This document shows positions 50,656-58,586 of a DNA stretch of 64,000 nt, one piece after another (position 1 is the stretch's first letter; the number at the start of each line of letters is the position of its first letter). Source of the stretch: Actinoallomurus soli (GTDB lineage Bacteria; Actinomycetota; Actinomycetes; Streptosporangiales; Streptosporangiaceae); contig NZ_JAMXMV010000017.1 of assembly GCF_024055715.1 (NCBI RefSeq), forward strand, positions 62,001 to 126,000, given 5' to 3'. The notes under the pieces were generated by a model. It searched no databases. It had not been told where the DNA came from and saw only the letters and a list, made by a program, of their open reading frames with translations. The position numbers and the translations under genes were made by a program.

Positions 50656-51606
50656 ATGGCCCAGGTGACATCCGACGCCGACGTCCGCGCCCCGGTGCCC
50701 GGCGACACCCTTTCGGCGCCCCGCCGCGCCGTCGTCATCGGCGCGAGCGTCCTGGCGGCCTTCCTCCTCACCGTCGTCTGGTCGGCCGAGTTCGTCGACA
50801 AGACGATCGGCCAGAACGTCGCCGGGTCCCTGCTCGGCCACGATCCCGTGCGGACCCCGATCGCCGGCTCGGCGGCGGGCATCGTCTACGCGTTCGTGTC
50901 CGGTCTGGCCGGTACGTTCACCGCCTGCAACATCGCCGTCTTCGGCGCAGTCGCCCCGATGGTGGGCGAGCCGACCTCCCTGCGGCGACGGCTCTGGAAC
51001 TCGCTGCGGCCGCTCGCCTGGCTCGGCCTGGGCATGGTCGTCGTGTCGGCGACCTACGGCGCGATCACCGGCGTGGCGGGCACCCGGATGCCGCAGTTCT
51101 CGACGGCTTCGGGCCGGCCCACCCTCACGCCGCGCCTCGTCCAGTCGATGATCGCCTTCGGCGTCATCGGCACCGTGTTCGTCCTGCTCGGACTGGTCGC
51201 GCTCGGTGTCGTCCCCGACCCGCTCGCCCGCCTGTCCAGGAGGTTCCCGCAGGCGCGGTCCGTGCTGGTCGGCATGATGATCGGCGGGTTCCTCATCGGC
51301 CGTCCCTACCCGCTCTACCGGGTGCTGTTCCGTGATGCCGCGCAGAGCCACGACCCCTTCTTCGGAGCGGCCGCCTTCGCCCTCCAGTCGCTGGGGAACG
51401 TCCTGCTCATGGCGCTCATCACCGTCGTCCTCGTACGGCTCACCGGCGGGCGCGTGCGCCGGTGGGTCGCCGCACGTCCGGGACGGGCGGCGCTCGTGAC
51501 CGGTGCGGCGTTCCTGGTCGCGGGTGTCTTCACCGTCCTCTACTGGGACGTCCGGCTCCTGTCGAACGTCGGATACCTGTGGTATCCGACCGCGCCGTGG
51601 ACGTGA
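50656..51606 (+). CDS. multi-pass membrane protein of unknown function
   Basis: 316 residues from ATG 50656 (AGGAGG, 5-nt spacing). About seven hydrophobic segments: VVIGASVLAAFLLTVVWSA, AAGIVYAFVSGLAGTFTACN, LAWLGLGMVVVSATYGAI, MIAFGVIGTVFVLLGLVAL, a mid-region LVGMMIGGFLIGRPYPLYRV, LQSLGNVLLMALITVVLVR and AALVTGAAFLVAGVFTVLYW. The segment TFTACNIAVFGAVAPM recalls the cysteine/proline helices of CcdA/DsbD electron carriers, but only one Cys is present in it. It is followed 50 nt later by an AhpD-like protein; the pair may act together against oxidants. Confidence 0.75.
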   Translation: MAQVTSDADVRAPVPGDTLSAPRRAVVIGASVLAAFLLTVVWSAEFVDKTIGQNVAGSLLGHDPVRTPIAGSAAGIVYAFVSGLAGTFTACNIAVFGAVAPMVGEPTSLRRRLWNSLRPLAWLGLGMVVVSATYGAITGVAGTRMPQFSTASGRPTLTPRLVQSMIAFGVIGTVFVLLGLVALGVVPDPLARLSRRFPQARSVLVGMMIGGFLIGRPYPLYRVLFRDAAQSHDPFFGAAAFALQSLGNVLLMALITVVLVRLTGGRVRRWVAARPGRAALVTGAAFLVAGVFTVLYWDVRLLSNVGYLWYPTAPWT

Positions 51607-51656
51607 TGGCCCCGGCCGGAGACGAACCCCACCCCATCACGTCGGAGAGGCAGACC

Positions 51657-52205
51657 ATGCCGTACATCGAACTGGGCAACGACGCGCCGGGCATCGTCGG
51701 CCTCCTCCGGTACCGCCCGGAGATCGGCCGGCTGATCGGCGAGATGGCCGAGGTCCTCCTGCGGGGTCCGAGCCCGCTGACGCGGGGCGAGCGCGAGCTG
51801 ATCGCGGCGTACGTGTCCTCGCTCAACGAGTGCCGTTTCTGCGCGTCATCGCACCGGGCCTTCGCGGCGGCCCAGCTGCCCGAGGGCAGGACCCTGGTCG
51901 ACCAGGTCTGCGCCGACGTCGACACCGCCCCCGTGACGGACAAGCTCAGGGCGCTGCTGCGGATCGCGCGCGCGGTGCAGACGGGCGGGCGCTCCGTGCG
52001 GCCCGACCACATCACGGCCGCCCGCGCCGCCGGGGCCATCGACGTGGAGATCCACGACACCGTGCTGATCGCCGCCATGTTCTGCCTGGCCAACCGATAC
52101 GTGGACGGCCTGGCGGCGGTGACGCCAACGGACCCGGCGTCGTACGAGGAGGCCGCCGCCCGGATCGTCGCCCACGGGTACGGCGAACTCCTGCCGGATC
52201 AGTGA
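51657..52205 (+). CDS. AhpD-like carboxymuconolactone decarboxylase-family protein
   Basis: 182 residues from ATG 51657 (GGAGAGG, 7-nt spacing). All-helical AhpD fold with the redox motif NECRFCASSHRAF (E-x7-C-x2-C-x3-H type), the active dithiol of alkylhydroperoxidases. A C-terminal Tyr/Asn segment (FCLANRYVDGLAA) matches the peroxidase-related group (AhpD_like). It likely reduces hydroperoxides. Downstream a terminator closes the pair. Confidence 0.9.
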   Translation: MPYIELGNDAPGIVGLLRYRPEIGRLIGEMAEVLLRGPSPLTRGERELIAAYVSSLNECRFCASSHRAFAAAQLPEGRTLVDQVCADVDTAPVTDKLRALLRIARAVQTGGRSVRPDHITAARAAGAIDVEIHDTVLIAAMFCLANRYVDGLAAVTPTDPASYEEAAARIVAHGYGELLPDQ

Positions 52206-52272
52206 GCCGGGAGGAGCGGATCGGCGGTGACCGTCACGGGCGCGCGGTGGACGGCCGCACGCGCTTCCCCTC

Positions 52273-52305
52273 GTGAGCGAGGCGCCCCCTGCGGGGCGTC
52301 CTCAC
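52273..52305. terminator. bidirectional hairpin terminator
   Basis: GTGAG ... CGCCCC-ctgc-GGGGCG ... CTCAC between the AhpD-like gene and the convergent sirtuin gene; the right arm overlaps the sirtuin stop codon. Confidence 0.7.
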
Positions 52306-53210
52306 GGCCGGGGACCGAGCTCGGCGAGGACCGCGGTGAGGGTCGCGCCCAGGGGGGCGTCCAGGGTCAGCAGCGCCTCGCCGTCGCCGCGGGTGCGGCC
52401 GTGGTTGACGATCGCGACCGGTATCGAACGCTCCGCCGCGCGGCGGACGAACCGATACCCCGACATCACCGTCAGCGAGGATCCGAGGACGAGGAGCGTC
52501 CCGGCGCCCTCGGTCAGGGCGTAGCAGTCGTCCACGCGCGGGCGCGGGACGTTCTCACCGAAGAAGATGACGTCCGGCTTCAGCACCCCGCCGCAGTTCA
52601 GGCAGGCGACGGTGGTGAAGGAGTCGATCCGGTCGTCGTCGAGGACCGCGTCGCCGTCCGGATTGATCACGGTGGCCTCGGCGTCCCAGCCGGGGTTGGC
52701 CGCGCTCAGCCGCTCGTCGAGCTCCTCGCGGGGCGTACGACGGCCGCACCCGAGACAGAGCACACGGTCGAGGCTGCCGTGCAGTTCGATGACGTCGCGC
52801 GCGCCGGCGGCCTGGTGCAGACCGTCGACGTTCTGGGTGATGATCCCGGCGACCAGGCCACGACGCTGCAGCTCGGCCACGGACCGGTGCCCGGCGTTGG
52901 GCGCTGCTCGCGCGACGTGCCGCCACCCGAGATGACTGCGCGCCCAGTAGCGGCGGCGGGCCGCCTCGCTGCCGACGAAGGTCTGGTACGTCATCGGGTC
53001 GGCGCGCCGGCGGCGCCCGGTCTCTCCCCGGTAGTCCGGGATGCCGGACTCGGTGGACAGGCCGGCCCCGCTCAGGACGACGACGTCGCCGTCGGCGACC
53101 AGGTCGACCAGCATCGCGAAGGCGGTCTCGAACGTCGGATCGGCTCCGAGTAGTCCCGTGCCACTGCGTCCGCCGGCGGACGCACCGCCATCATTCCCCG
53201 CCCCAGTCAC
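52302..53210 (-). CDS. Sir2-family NAD-dependent protein deacylase
   Basis: 302 residues. NAD-binding GAGLSTESGIPDYRG, ITQNVDGLHQAAG, catalytic His in ELHGSLDRV, zinc ribbon CLGCG ... CLNCG, VIFFGENVPRP and LGSSLTVMSGYRF. The zinc module is long (about 45 residues between CxxC pairs). It removes acyl groups from protein lysines. An N-terminal Gly/Ala-rich 20 residues is unstructured; the exact start is uncertain. It stands alone on the minus strand. Confidence 0.93.
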   Translation of the reverse strand: MTGAGNDGGASAGGRSGTGLLGADPTFETAFAMLVDLVADGDVVVLSGAGLSTESGIPDYRGETGRRRRADPMTYQTFVGSEAARRRYWARSHLGWRHVARAAPNAGHRSVAELQRRGLVAGIITQNVDGLHQAAGARDVIELHGSLDRVLCLGCGRRTPREELDERLSAANPGWDAEATVINPDGDAVLDDDRIDSFTTVACLNCGGVLKPDVIFFGENVPRPRVDDCYALTEGAGTLLVLGSSLTVMSGYRFVRRAAERSIPVAIVNHGRTRGDGEALLTLDAPLGATLTAVLAELGPRP

Positions 53211-53326
53211 CCTTCCATCATGCTCGATGCCGGTCCCTGCCCGAGCCGCCGGGGGAGACGGAAGATCGTCAGAGGAAGCCTCTACGATGCGGTGCGTTCA
53301 CGACCACCCGGTGCCGAGGATGACTG

Positions 53327-53665
53327 ATGGCGAACCAGCGCGTTGCACGGGCCCTGGACTCGATGCGCAGCCCGGATCCGGGAATCCGGGCCCAGGGCTT
53401 CGACTTCCTGCGCGAGCACGCGGACGCGTACGTCGGCGACCTCGCCGACGCGTTCGGCGAGGAGCAGGACGACGAGCTGCGCTGCCTGCTCCTCGAGCTC
53501 GTCGCCGAGGCCCGGTCGCCGGGCGCGCTCGAGCTTCTGTCCGCCCAGCTCGACAGCGAGGACGAGTCGCTGCGGTTCTGGGCGGTCAGGGGCCTGGAGA
53601 TGCTCGACAGCGCGGCGGCCCGGCAGGCCCTGCACCGCGCGCGCGTCAACGGCTGGATCGCCTGA
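53327..53665 (+). CDS. small HEAT-repeat protein
   Basis: 112 residues, ATG. Three or so HEAT-like helical pairs (SPDPGIRAQGFDFLREH, DDELRCLLLELVAEAR, DSEDESLRFWAVRGLEMLDS) with acidic turns, ending RARVNGWIA. Such short HEAT proteins act as binding partners, often of neighbours. No enzymatic function. It is divergent from the sirtuin gene. Confidence 0.75.
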   Translation: MANQRVARALDSMRSPDPGIRAQGFDFLREHADAYVGDLADAFGEEQDDELRCLLLELVAEARSPGALELLSAQLDSEDESLRFWAVRGLEMLDSAAARQALHRARVNGWIA

Positions 53666-53812
53666 CGGCGCACGCGTCCCGCCGCCGCCCGCGATTCCGG
53701 GACCGGACCGCGGCCGGAGGCCCTGGCGCCTCAACGGGTTCACGACCCGTCGGCCGTGGCTCCGCCTGGCGCGGGACCACGGTGGACGGGCGTCAGCGGG
53801 TGCGGCGGCCGG

Positions 53813-53890
53813 TCAGCCGTTGCAGCCGCAGGAGCATCCCTTGGAGCAGGAGCAGCTGGACCCGTGACCACATGAACATCCGCGTCTCAT
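53813..53890 (-). CDS. possible 25-residue Cys-rich peptide
   Basis: On the minus strand an ATG at 53890 opens a frame whose product is MRRGCSCGHG followed by SSCSCSKGCSCGCNG, with seven Cys in repeated C-x-C units, stopping at 53813. It lies in a 471-nt stretch without other genes (53666-54136). It resembles metallothionein-like or other cysteine-rich metal-binding peptides; Ser/Cys content would also suit a modified peptide, though no leader or modification genes are near. Only a weak GGGG precedes the ATG, so expression is unproven. Confidence 0.4.
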   Translation of the reverse strand: MRRGCSCGHGSSCSCSKGCSCGCNG

Positions 53891-54136
53891 GCCCCGAGCG
53901 TGTGCCCACCGCCCGCCCCAGATCAAGGGCAGATTCCTGTTACCCGCGTCACCGGCTCCGGGTCCACCGCTGGTAGGGAGCGAAGGACCTTGCCCGTCGG
54001 GGCACGACGCCGAAGATTTTTACCATTTCGTCCCATCTATGACCTCGATTGCCAGATGTCCACTCCTGTACGATTCCCGGCACTTGGGCGCTGACCTGCG
54101 GTTTCTCCGCCCGAGCCCCCCGAGACAGGAGTAGTC

Positions 54137-55405
54137 GTGACGATGCGGTGGACGGCGAGGATCGCGGTGCTCGCCGTGTGCGGACTGGCGGCCGGGGCGC
54201 TGCCGCCCGCGACGGCGGCGCTCGCGGCCGCCGGCCTGCCTCCGGCCGCCGGCCTGCCTCCGGCGGCCGACCCGGGTCCTGTCGCCGGGCGGCCCGGCGG
54301 GGACGGGACGGGGAGCCCGGCCGTCCGGTCGATCTTCAACGCGCCGCAGGCCGGCTCCGCCAGGCGGGACGCGATCGCCGACCAGGTCGCCCGGCTGATC
54401 GCCGGGACGCCGGCCGGGGAGACGATCGCCGTCGCGATGTACCACTTCTCGAGCCTGGACACCGCCCGGCAGCTGATCGCCGCGAACCGGCGCAAGGTCC
54501 ACGTCCAGGTCGTGCTCGATCACGAGTCGACGGCCTACCCCGCGTACAAGAAGCTGCGAGCCGGCCTCGGGACGGACACGAAGAAGCCCTCGTGGGTCGT
54601 GACCTGCGGCCGCGACCGCGGCTGCATCGGGCCCAGTTTCAACCACAACAAGTTCTTCCTCTTCTCCTCGGCGCTGGGCGCCAAGGACGTCGTGCTGCAG
54701 ACGTCCGCCAACGCCACGGACGGCGCCCGCGACACCCAGTGGAACGACGCGCTCACCATCCAGGACGCCGGAGTGCACGCCGCCTACCTGCGCTACTTCC
54801 AGGACCTGGCCGCCCAGCACCGGACCGGTGACTACCACCGCAGCGTGCGGTCCGGGCCGTACCGGGTCGACTTCTTCCCGTGGGCGAAGGGCGACCCGAT
54901 CAGCGACGCCCTCGACAAGGTGTCGTGCGCGGGCGGCACGCGCCTGCGCCTGAGCGTGGGCCACTTCACGTGGGCGCCGATCGCCAAGCGGCTCTGGAAG
55001 CTCGACGACGAGGGATGCCGCGTGCAGGTGGTCTTCGACCAGATCGGCCAGAGGGTCGCCCGCCGCCTGACGAAACCGGGCGGCCGCCACGGCAACCCCG
55101 AGATCCGCTACCTGTCGGAGAACGGCCGCGTCTACGCGCACTCGAAGTACCTGCTGATCGACGGCGGCTACCAGGGGACCCGGCAGAAGGTCGTCTCGAC
55201 CGGCAGCCCCAACTACACCGAGGTCGGCTTCCACTCGCACGACGAGGCGATGATCACCATGGCGGACGCCGCGCTGGAGGACGGGTACGCCGCCAACTTC
55301 GACGCGGTGTTCGCCCACGCCCACGCGGTCAAGGCCACCGACGTGAACTCCGTGCCGGCGGCGGTCTACGATCTGGGCGGCGACAGCGGATCCGGGTCGG
55401 AGTGA
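54137..55405 (+). CDS. secreted phospholipase D-like protein
   Basis: 422 residues, GTG with AGGAG 5 nt upstream. Signal peptide (about 1-33), then a short AGLPPA repeat linker. Two PLD half-sites: NHNKFFLF (H-x-K, but the Asp four residues on is replaced) and HSKYLLIDGG (complete H-x-K-x4-D), with TGSPNYTEVGF after the second. The fold cleaves phosphodiester bonds through a His nucleophile; the imperfect first motif casts doubt on phospholipase activity, and a nuclease- or transphosphatidylase-like role is possible. Cysteines suggest disulfides. Confidence 0.85.
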   Translation: MTMRWTARIAVLAVCGLAAGALPPATAALAAAGLPPAAGLPPAADPGPVAGRPGGDGTGSPAVRSIFNAPQAGSARRDAIADQVARLIAGTPAGETIAVAMYHFSSLDTARQLIAANRRKVHVQVVLDHESTAYPAYKKLRAGLGTDTKKPSWVVTCGRDRGCIGPSFNHNKFFLFSSALGAKDVVLQTSANATDGARDTQWNDALTIQDAGVHAAYLRYFQDLAAQHRTGDYHRSVRSGPYRVDFFPWAKGDPISDALDKVSCAGGTRLRLSVGHFTWAPIAKRLWKLDDEGCRVQVVFDQIGQRVARRLTKPGGRHGNPEIRYLSENGRVYAHSKYLLIDGGYQGTRQKVVSTGSPNYTEVGFHSHDEAMITMADAALEDGYAANFDAVFAHAHAVKATDVNSVPAAVYDLGGDSGSGSE

Positions 55406-55409
55406 CCCG

Positions 55410-55423
55410 GACCGCGCGCGGTC
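55410..55423. terminator. palindrome between convergent genes
   Basis: GACCGCGCGCGGTC, perfect 14-bp GC palindrome overlapping the stop of the MFS gene; possibly a bidirectional terminator. Confidence 0.4.
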
Positions 55424-56987
55424 AGGCGGACGGTGGCTCGGCGCGGACGGGAACGGACGGACCCTCCGCGGGCTCCTCGCCGACGGCGGCCGGGGTGGAG
55501 CCGCCGACCGCCAGGCCGAGGACGGCGGCGAGGACGCAGACCCCGGCGGTCGCCCAGAAGACGTCGGCGTACTCGGTGTGCAGGGCCGCCTTCACCGCGG
55601 CAAGGTAGGTGGCCATCCGGCGGGTGAACTCCGCCTGGGACACGCCGATCGGCAGCGGCGTGACGAGGTGCGCGGTCAGTGCGTGGAAGCGGAAGAAGCC
55701 CCAGGCGCTCAGGCCCGCCACGCCGAGCAGCATGCCCATCATCCGGGCGACCACGACGGCGGCCGAGGCGACGCCGTGCCGTACGGCCGGCACGGACCGC
55801 AGCGCGACCGACGACAGCGGCGCGATCACCAGCCCCAGCCCCAGCCCGGCGACGGCGAGGTCCACGCCGACCCGGGAGACGGCGAACACCCCCAGGTCGT
55901 AGTGGAGACCCTCGGACCGTACGGGCCAGGCGGCGATCCGGGCGTACCCGCAGGCGGCGACCAGCATGCCGCCGGCGACGATCCAGCGTTCGGCGCACCG
56001 CCGGGCGACCAGCCCCCCGGCCAGCGCGGCCACCGCCAGCGGGATGAGGAAGCGGGCGAGCAGGAACGCCCCGCCGGTCGAGGTCCGTCCCAGCAGGGTC
56101 TGCGCGATCAGCTGCACGTCGACCAGCGTGATCATCAGCGCCGCGCCCGAGAGGAGGCTGACGCCGAGGACGGCGAACAGCCCGCCGCGCCGGGCGCCGC
56201 GCAGGTCGAGCAGCCGGGTCCGCGCCCGCGCCTCCCAGCCGGCGAACGCGACGATCACCACCGCGCCGGCGGCGACGCACGGCACACCCCACGAGGGCAG
56301 CGCCGACCGCTGCGGGTCCGGGTTGTACAGGCCCGCGACGAGCAGGCCCAGCCCGGCGGCCAGCAGCAGCCCCCCGATCACGTCGACGCGCGTGGGGGCG
56401 GCCGGGCGTCCCCGCGGCACCGCCCACCAGACCGCAGCCATGGCCAGCAGCGTGACCGGGATGTTGATCCAGAAGATGCCGCGCCAGCCGACCAGCGCGG
56501 CCACTCCGGCCCCGTACAGCGGGCCGAGCACGCTGCCGAGCTCCTGCAGCGCGCCGACCGCGCCGAGGACCGCGGGCCTGCGCCGCTCCTCCCACAGGTC
56601 GCCCGCCAGCGCCATCGTGATCGGCAGCAGCGCCCCGCCGGCCAGGCCCTGGATCCCGCGCCCGGCGATCAGCACCGGCAGTGAGCCGGCCAGCGCGGTC
56701 ACGGCCGAGCCCGCGGCGAATCCGGCCAGGCACGCCTGCACCATCACCTGGCGGCCGAACCGGTCGGACAGCATGCCGAGCAGCGGCATGCCCGCCACGT
56801 AGCCGAGCAGGAACGCCGTGACGACCAGACTCGCGTGCTCGATGTGGTTCACCGGGACGCCGAGGTCGCCGACCATCGTCACCAGGACGGTCACGACGAC
56901 GTACGCGTCGATGGCGGCGAGCAGGACGACCACGCCGCCCACGCCGAGGGCGATCCGCCGGGAGCCGCCCGGCCGTCGAGGGCTCAC
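55422..56987 (-). CDS. MFS transporter of the DHA2 family, P55-like
   Basis: 521 residues, 14 membrane helices, GTG start overlapping the lipoprotein stop by 4 nt. Motif A GMLSDRFGRQVM, motif C-like VLGPLYGAG, TM1 Asp in VVLLAAIDAYVVVTVL. The tight pairing with an LprG/LppX-family lipoprotein is that of Mycobacterium tuberculosis lprG-rv1410c (P55), where the pair moves triacylglycerol-like lipids or lipoglycans and affects drug tolerance. The same work is likely here; a general drug pump is the alternative. Confidence 0.88.
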   Translation of the reverse strand: MSPRRPGGSRRIALGVGGVVVLLAAIDAYVVVTVLVTMVGDLGVPVNHIEHASLVVTAFLLGYVAGMPLLGMLSDRFGRQVMVQACLAGFAAGSAVTALAGSLPVLIAGRGIQGLAGGALLPITMALAGDLWEERRRPAVLGAVGALQELGSVLGPLYGAGVAALVGWRGIFWINIPVTLLAMAAVWWAVPRGRPAAPTRVDVIGGLLLAAGLGLLVAGLYNPDPQRSALPSWGVPCVAAGAVVIVAFAGWEARARTRLLDLRGARRGGLFAVLGVSLLSGAALMITLVDVQLIAQTLLGRTSTGGAFLLARFLIPLAVAALAGGLVARRCAERWIVAGGMLVAACGYARIAAWPVRSEGLHYDLGVFAVSRVGVDLAVAGLGLGLVIAPLSSVALRSVPAVRHGVASAAVVVARMMGMLLGVAGLSAWGFFRFHALTAHLVTPLPIGVSQAEFTRRMATYLAAVKAALHTEYADVFWATAGVCVLAAVLGLAVGGSTPAAVGEEPAEGPSVPVRAEPPSA

Positions 56988-57676
56988 CGGGCCGGGGCGG
57001 TGATCGAGAACGGCTTGTTGAAGTCGGTGAAGGTGACCGTCGCCGTGCCGGGCTTGCCGCCGTTCTTACCGGGCACCTTCACGTCGGCCTTCAGCACCCG
57101 GTGGTCCGCCTTGGAGATGGACAGCTCCGCGGGCGTGTCGGCCGAGATGCCGGGGACGAGCCGCGACAGCGGTTCCTTGGCGAGCGTCGCGTCGACCTCG
57201 TAGCAGTCCTGCCCGGCGACCTTCTGCCGGCCCTTCGTGTCGGCGTTCTTGGCGGTGGACAGCAGCTGCACGAGCCCGCGGTTCGGATCGAGCACGGCGG
57301 ACGGGTCGTAGATCCCCGCCACCTTGGACAACGGCTGCTGCTGCCACCCTCCGGTGAAGCCGCGCAGATAGGCGGTCTTGCCGAGGACCACGAAGTCCAG
57401 CTGGATCGACAGGCCCAGCTGGGTCGTCTTGGCCGACCCCTGGGCGTTCCCGTTGCGCAGCAGCTTCGCGTCCGCGCTGTCGACCTTGAGATCGGGATGG
57501 CCCGAGGTGCGCAGCGAGAAGCCGAGGCTGGTCACCGCCCGCGTCGCGGTGGCCGCCTGCTGGAGCAGCGTGGCGCCGGGCGGGTTCTTCCCGGAGCCTC
57601 CTCCGCCGCCGCATCCGGTGGCCAGGGCGGACGTGAGCGCGACGAGGCAGGCGAGCTTCGCCCGGAGTGATGACAT
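56984..57676 (-). CDS. LprG/LppX-family lipid-binding lipoprotein
   Basis: 230 residues from ATG 57676. Signal with lipobox ALATGCGGGG (Cys about 22). The mature part is a beta-sheet half-barrel fold with typical segments: TSLGFSLRTSGHPDLKV, IQLDFVVLGKTAYLRGF, YDPSAVLDPNRGLVQLLS, VDATLAKEPLSRLVPGI. LprG-type proteins hold acylated lipids in a hydrophobic pocket and hand them to partner pumps. It is upstream of and coupled to the P55-like MFS gene. Divergent from the response regulator. Confidence 0.85.
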   Translation of the reverse strand: MSSLRAKLACLVALTSALATGCGGGGGSGKNPPGATLLQQAATATRAVTSLGFSLRTSGHPDLKVDSADAKLLRNGNAQGSAKTTQLGLSIQLDFVVLGKTAYLRGFTGGWQQQPLSKVAGIYDPSAVLDPNRGLVQLLSTAKNADTKGRQKVAGQDCYEVDATLAKEPLSRLVPGISADTPAELSISKADHRVLKADVKVPGKNGGKPGTATVTFTDFNKPFSITAPAR

Positions 57677-57774
57677 ACGGGAAACATATCGACCCCGATG
57701 GCACCGGCGGGGACACACGCCGAGCGTCCGCCGACGAATCGGGTGAATCGCCCGCCATTCCGCTGGTTCGTCCT

Positions 57775-57780
57775 TACACT
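57775..57780 (+). promoter_or_regulatory. -10 element of a leaderless response-regulator transcript
   Basis: TACACT, 7 nt before GTG 57788. There is no ribosome site, so transcription probably starts at or next to the GTG. Confidence 0.55.
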
Positions 57781-57787
57781 CCCGACC

Positions 57788-58534
57788 GTGGACACCCCCG
57801 CCGAGGTGCTGGTCGTCGACGACGATCCGATGGTGGCCGAAGTGGTCACGGCGTACCTCACCCGCGCCGGCCTGCGGGTACGCCGCGCGGCCGACGGCCC
57901 CTCGGCGGTCGCGTCGGCCGAGGCCCACCTCCCGGACCTGGTCGTTCTGGACCTCATGCTGCCCGGCCTGGACGGCTTCGAGGTCTACCGCCGGATCCGC
58001 GAACTCGGCCCGGTCCCGGTCATCATGCTGACCGCGCGCGGAACCGAGGGCGACCGGGTACGCGGGCTCGAACTCGGGGCGGACGACTACGTGACCAAGC
58101 CCTTCAGCCCCCGGGAACTCGTGTTGCGCGCCCGGTCGGTGCTGCGCCGCGCGCACCCGGCCCCGGTGGAGCCGGCCGACGCGCCGCCCGTCCCCCCGAC
58201 CCGGACGATCGGCGACCTCACGCTCGACGCCGCGGGCCGCCGCGCCGTCAAGGCGGGCGAGCCGCTGACGCTGACGGGCCGGGAGTTCGACCTGCTCGCC
58301 TTCTTCGCCGGGCATCCCGGGCAGGTCTTCACGAGGACGGAACTGCTCCAGCACGTCTGGGGCTGGGAGTTCGGCGACGAGTCCACCGTCACCGTGCACG
58401 TCCGGCGGCTCCGCGAGAAGGTCGAGGACGACCCGCACCGCCCCCGGCTCATCGTCACGGTCTGGGGCGTCGGCTACCGCTTCGACCCGGGACCGGACGC
58501 CGCCGCCCCGGCGGAGGACGGCGACGCTCCGTGA
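57788..58534 (+). CDS. OmpR-family response regulator
   Basis: 248 residues from GTG 57788, the start that gives a normal receiver N-terminus. Receiver domain (1-118) with acidic pocket VVDDDP, phosphoacceptor Asp in VVLDLMLPG, Thr in MLTARG and Lys in YVTKPFSP; linker; winged-helix DNA-binding domain (about 140-235) with FTRTELLQHVWGWEFGDEST and VTVWGVGYRF. It pairs with the histidine kinase 52 nt downstream. Upstream reading-frame residues are not conserved. Confidence 0.92.
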   Translation: MDTPAEVLVVDDDPMVAEVVTAYLTRAGLRVRRAADGPSAVASAEAHLPDLVVLDLMLPGLDGFEVYRRIRELGPVPVIMLTARGTEGDRVRGLELGADDYVTKPFSPRELVLRARSVLRRAHPAPVEPADAPPVPPTRTIGDLTLDAAGRRAVKAGEPLTLTGREFDLLAFFAGHPGQVFTRTELLQHVWGWEFGDESTVTVHVRRLREKVEDDPHRPRLIVTVWGVGYRFDPGPDAAAPAEDGDAP

Positions 58535-58586
58535 GCGGGCCATCGAGCACGGCGCTTTCGGTCGCCCCTCCGGCGCAGGAGGACTC

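Noticed and set aside
53820-53890. Lanthipeptide or other modified-peptide cluster around the Cys-rich frame
   Set aside because: No leader peptide, no LanM/LanB/LanC, radical SAM or YcaO gene in the neighbourhood.
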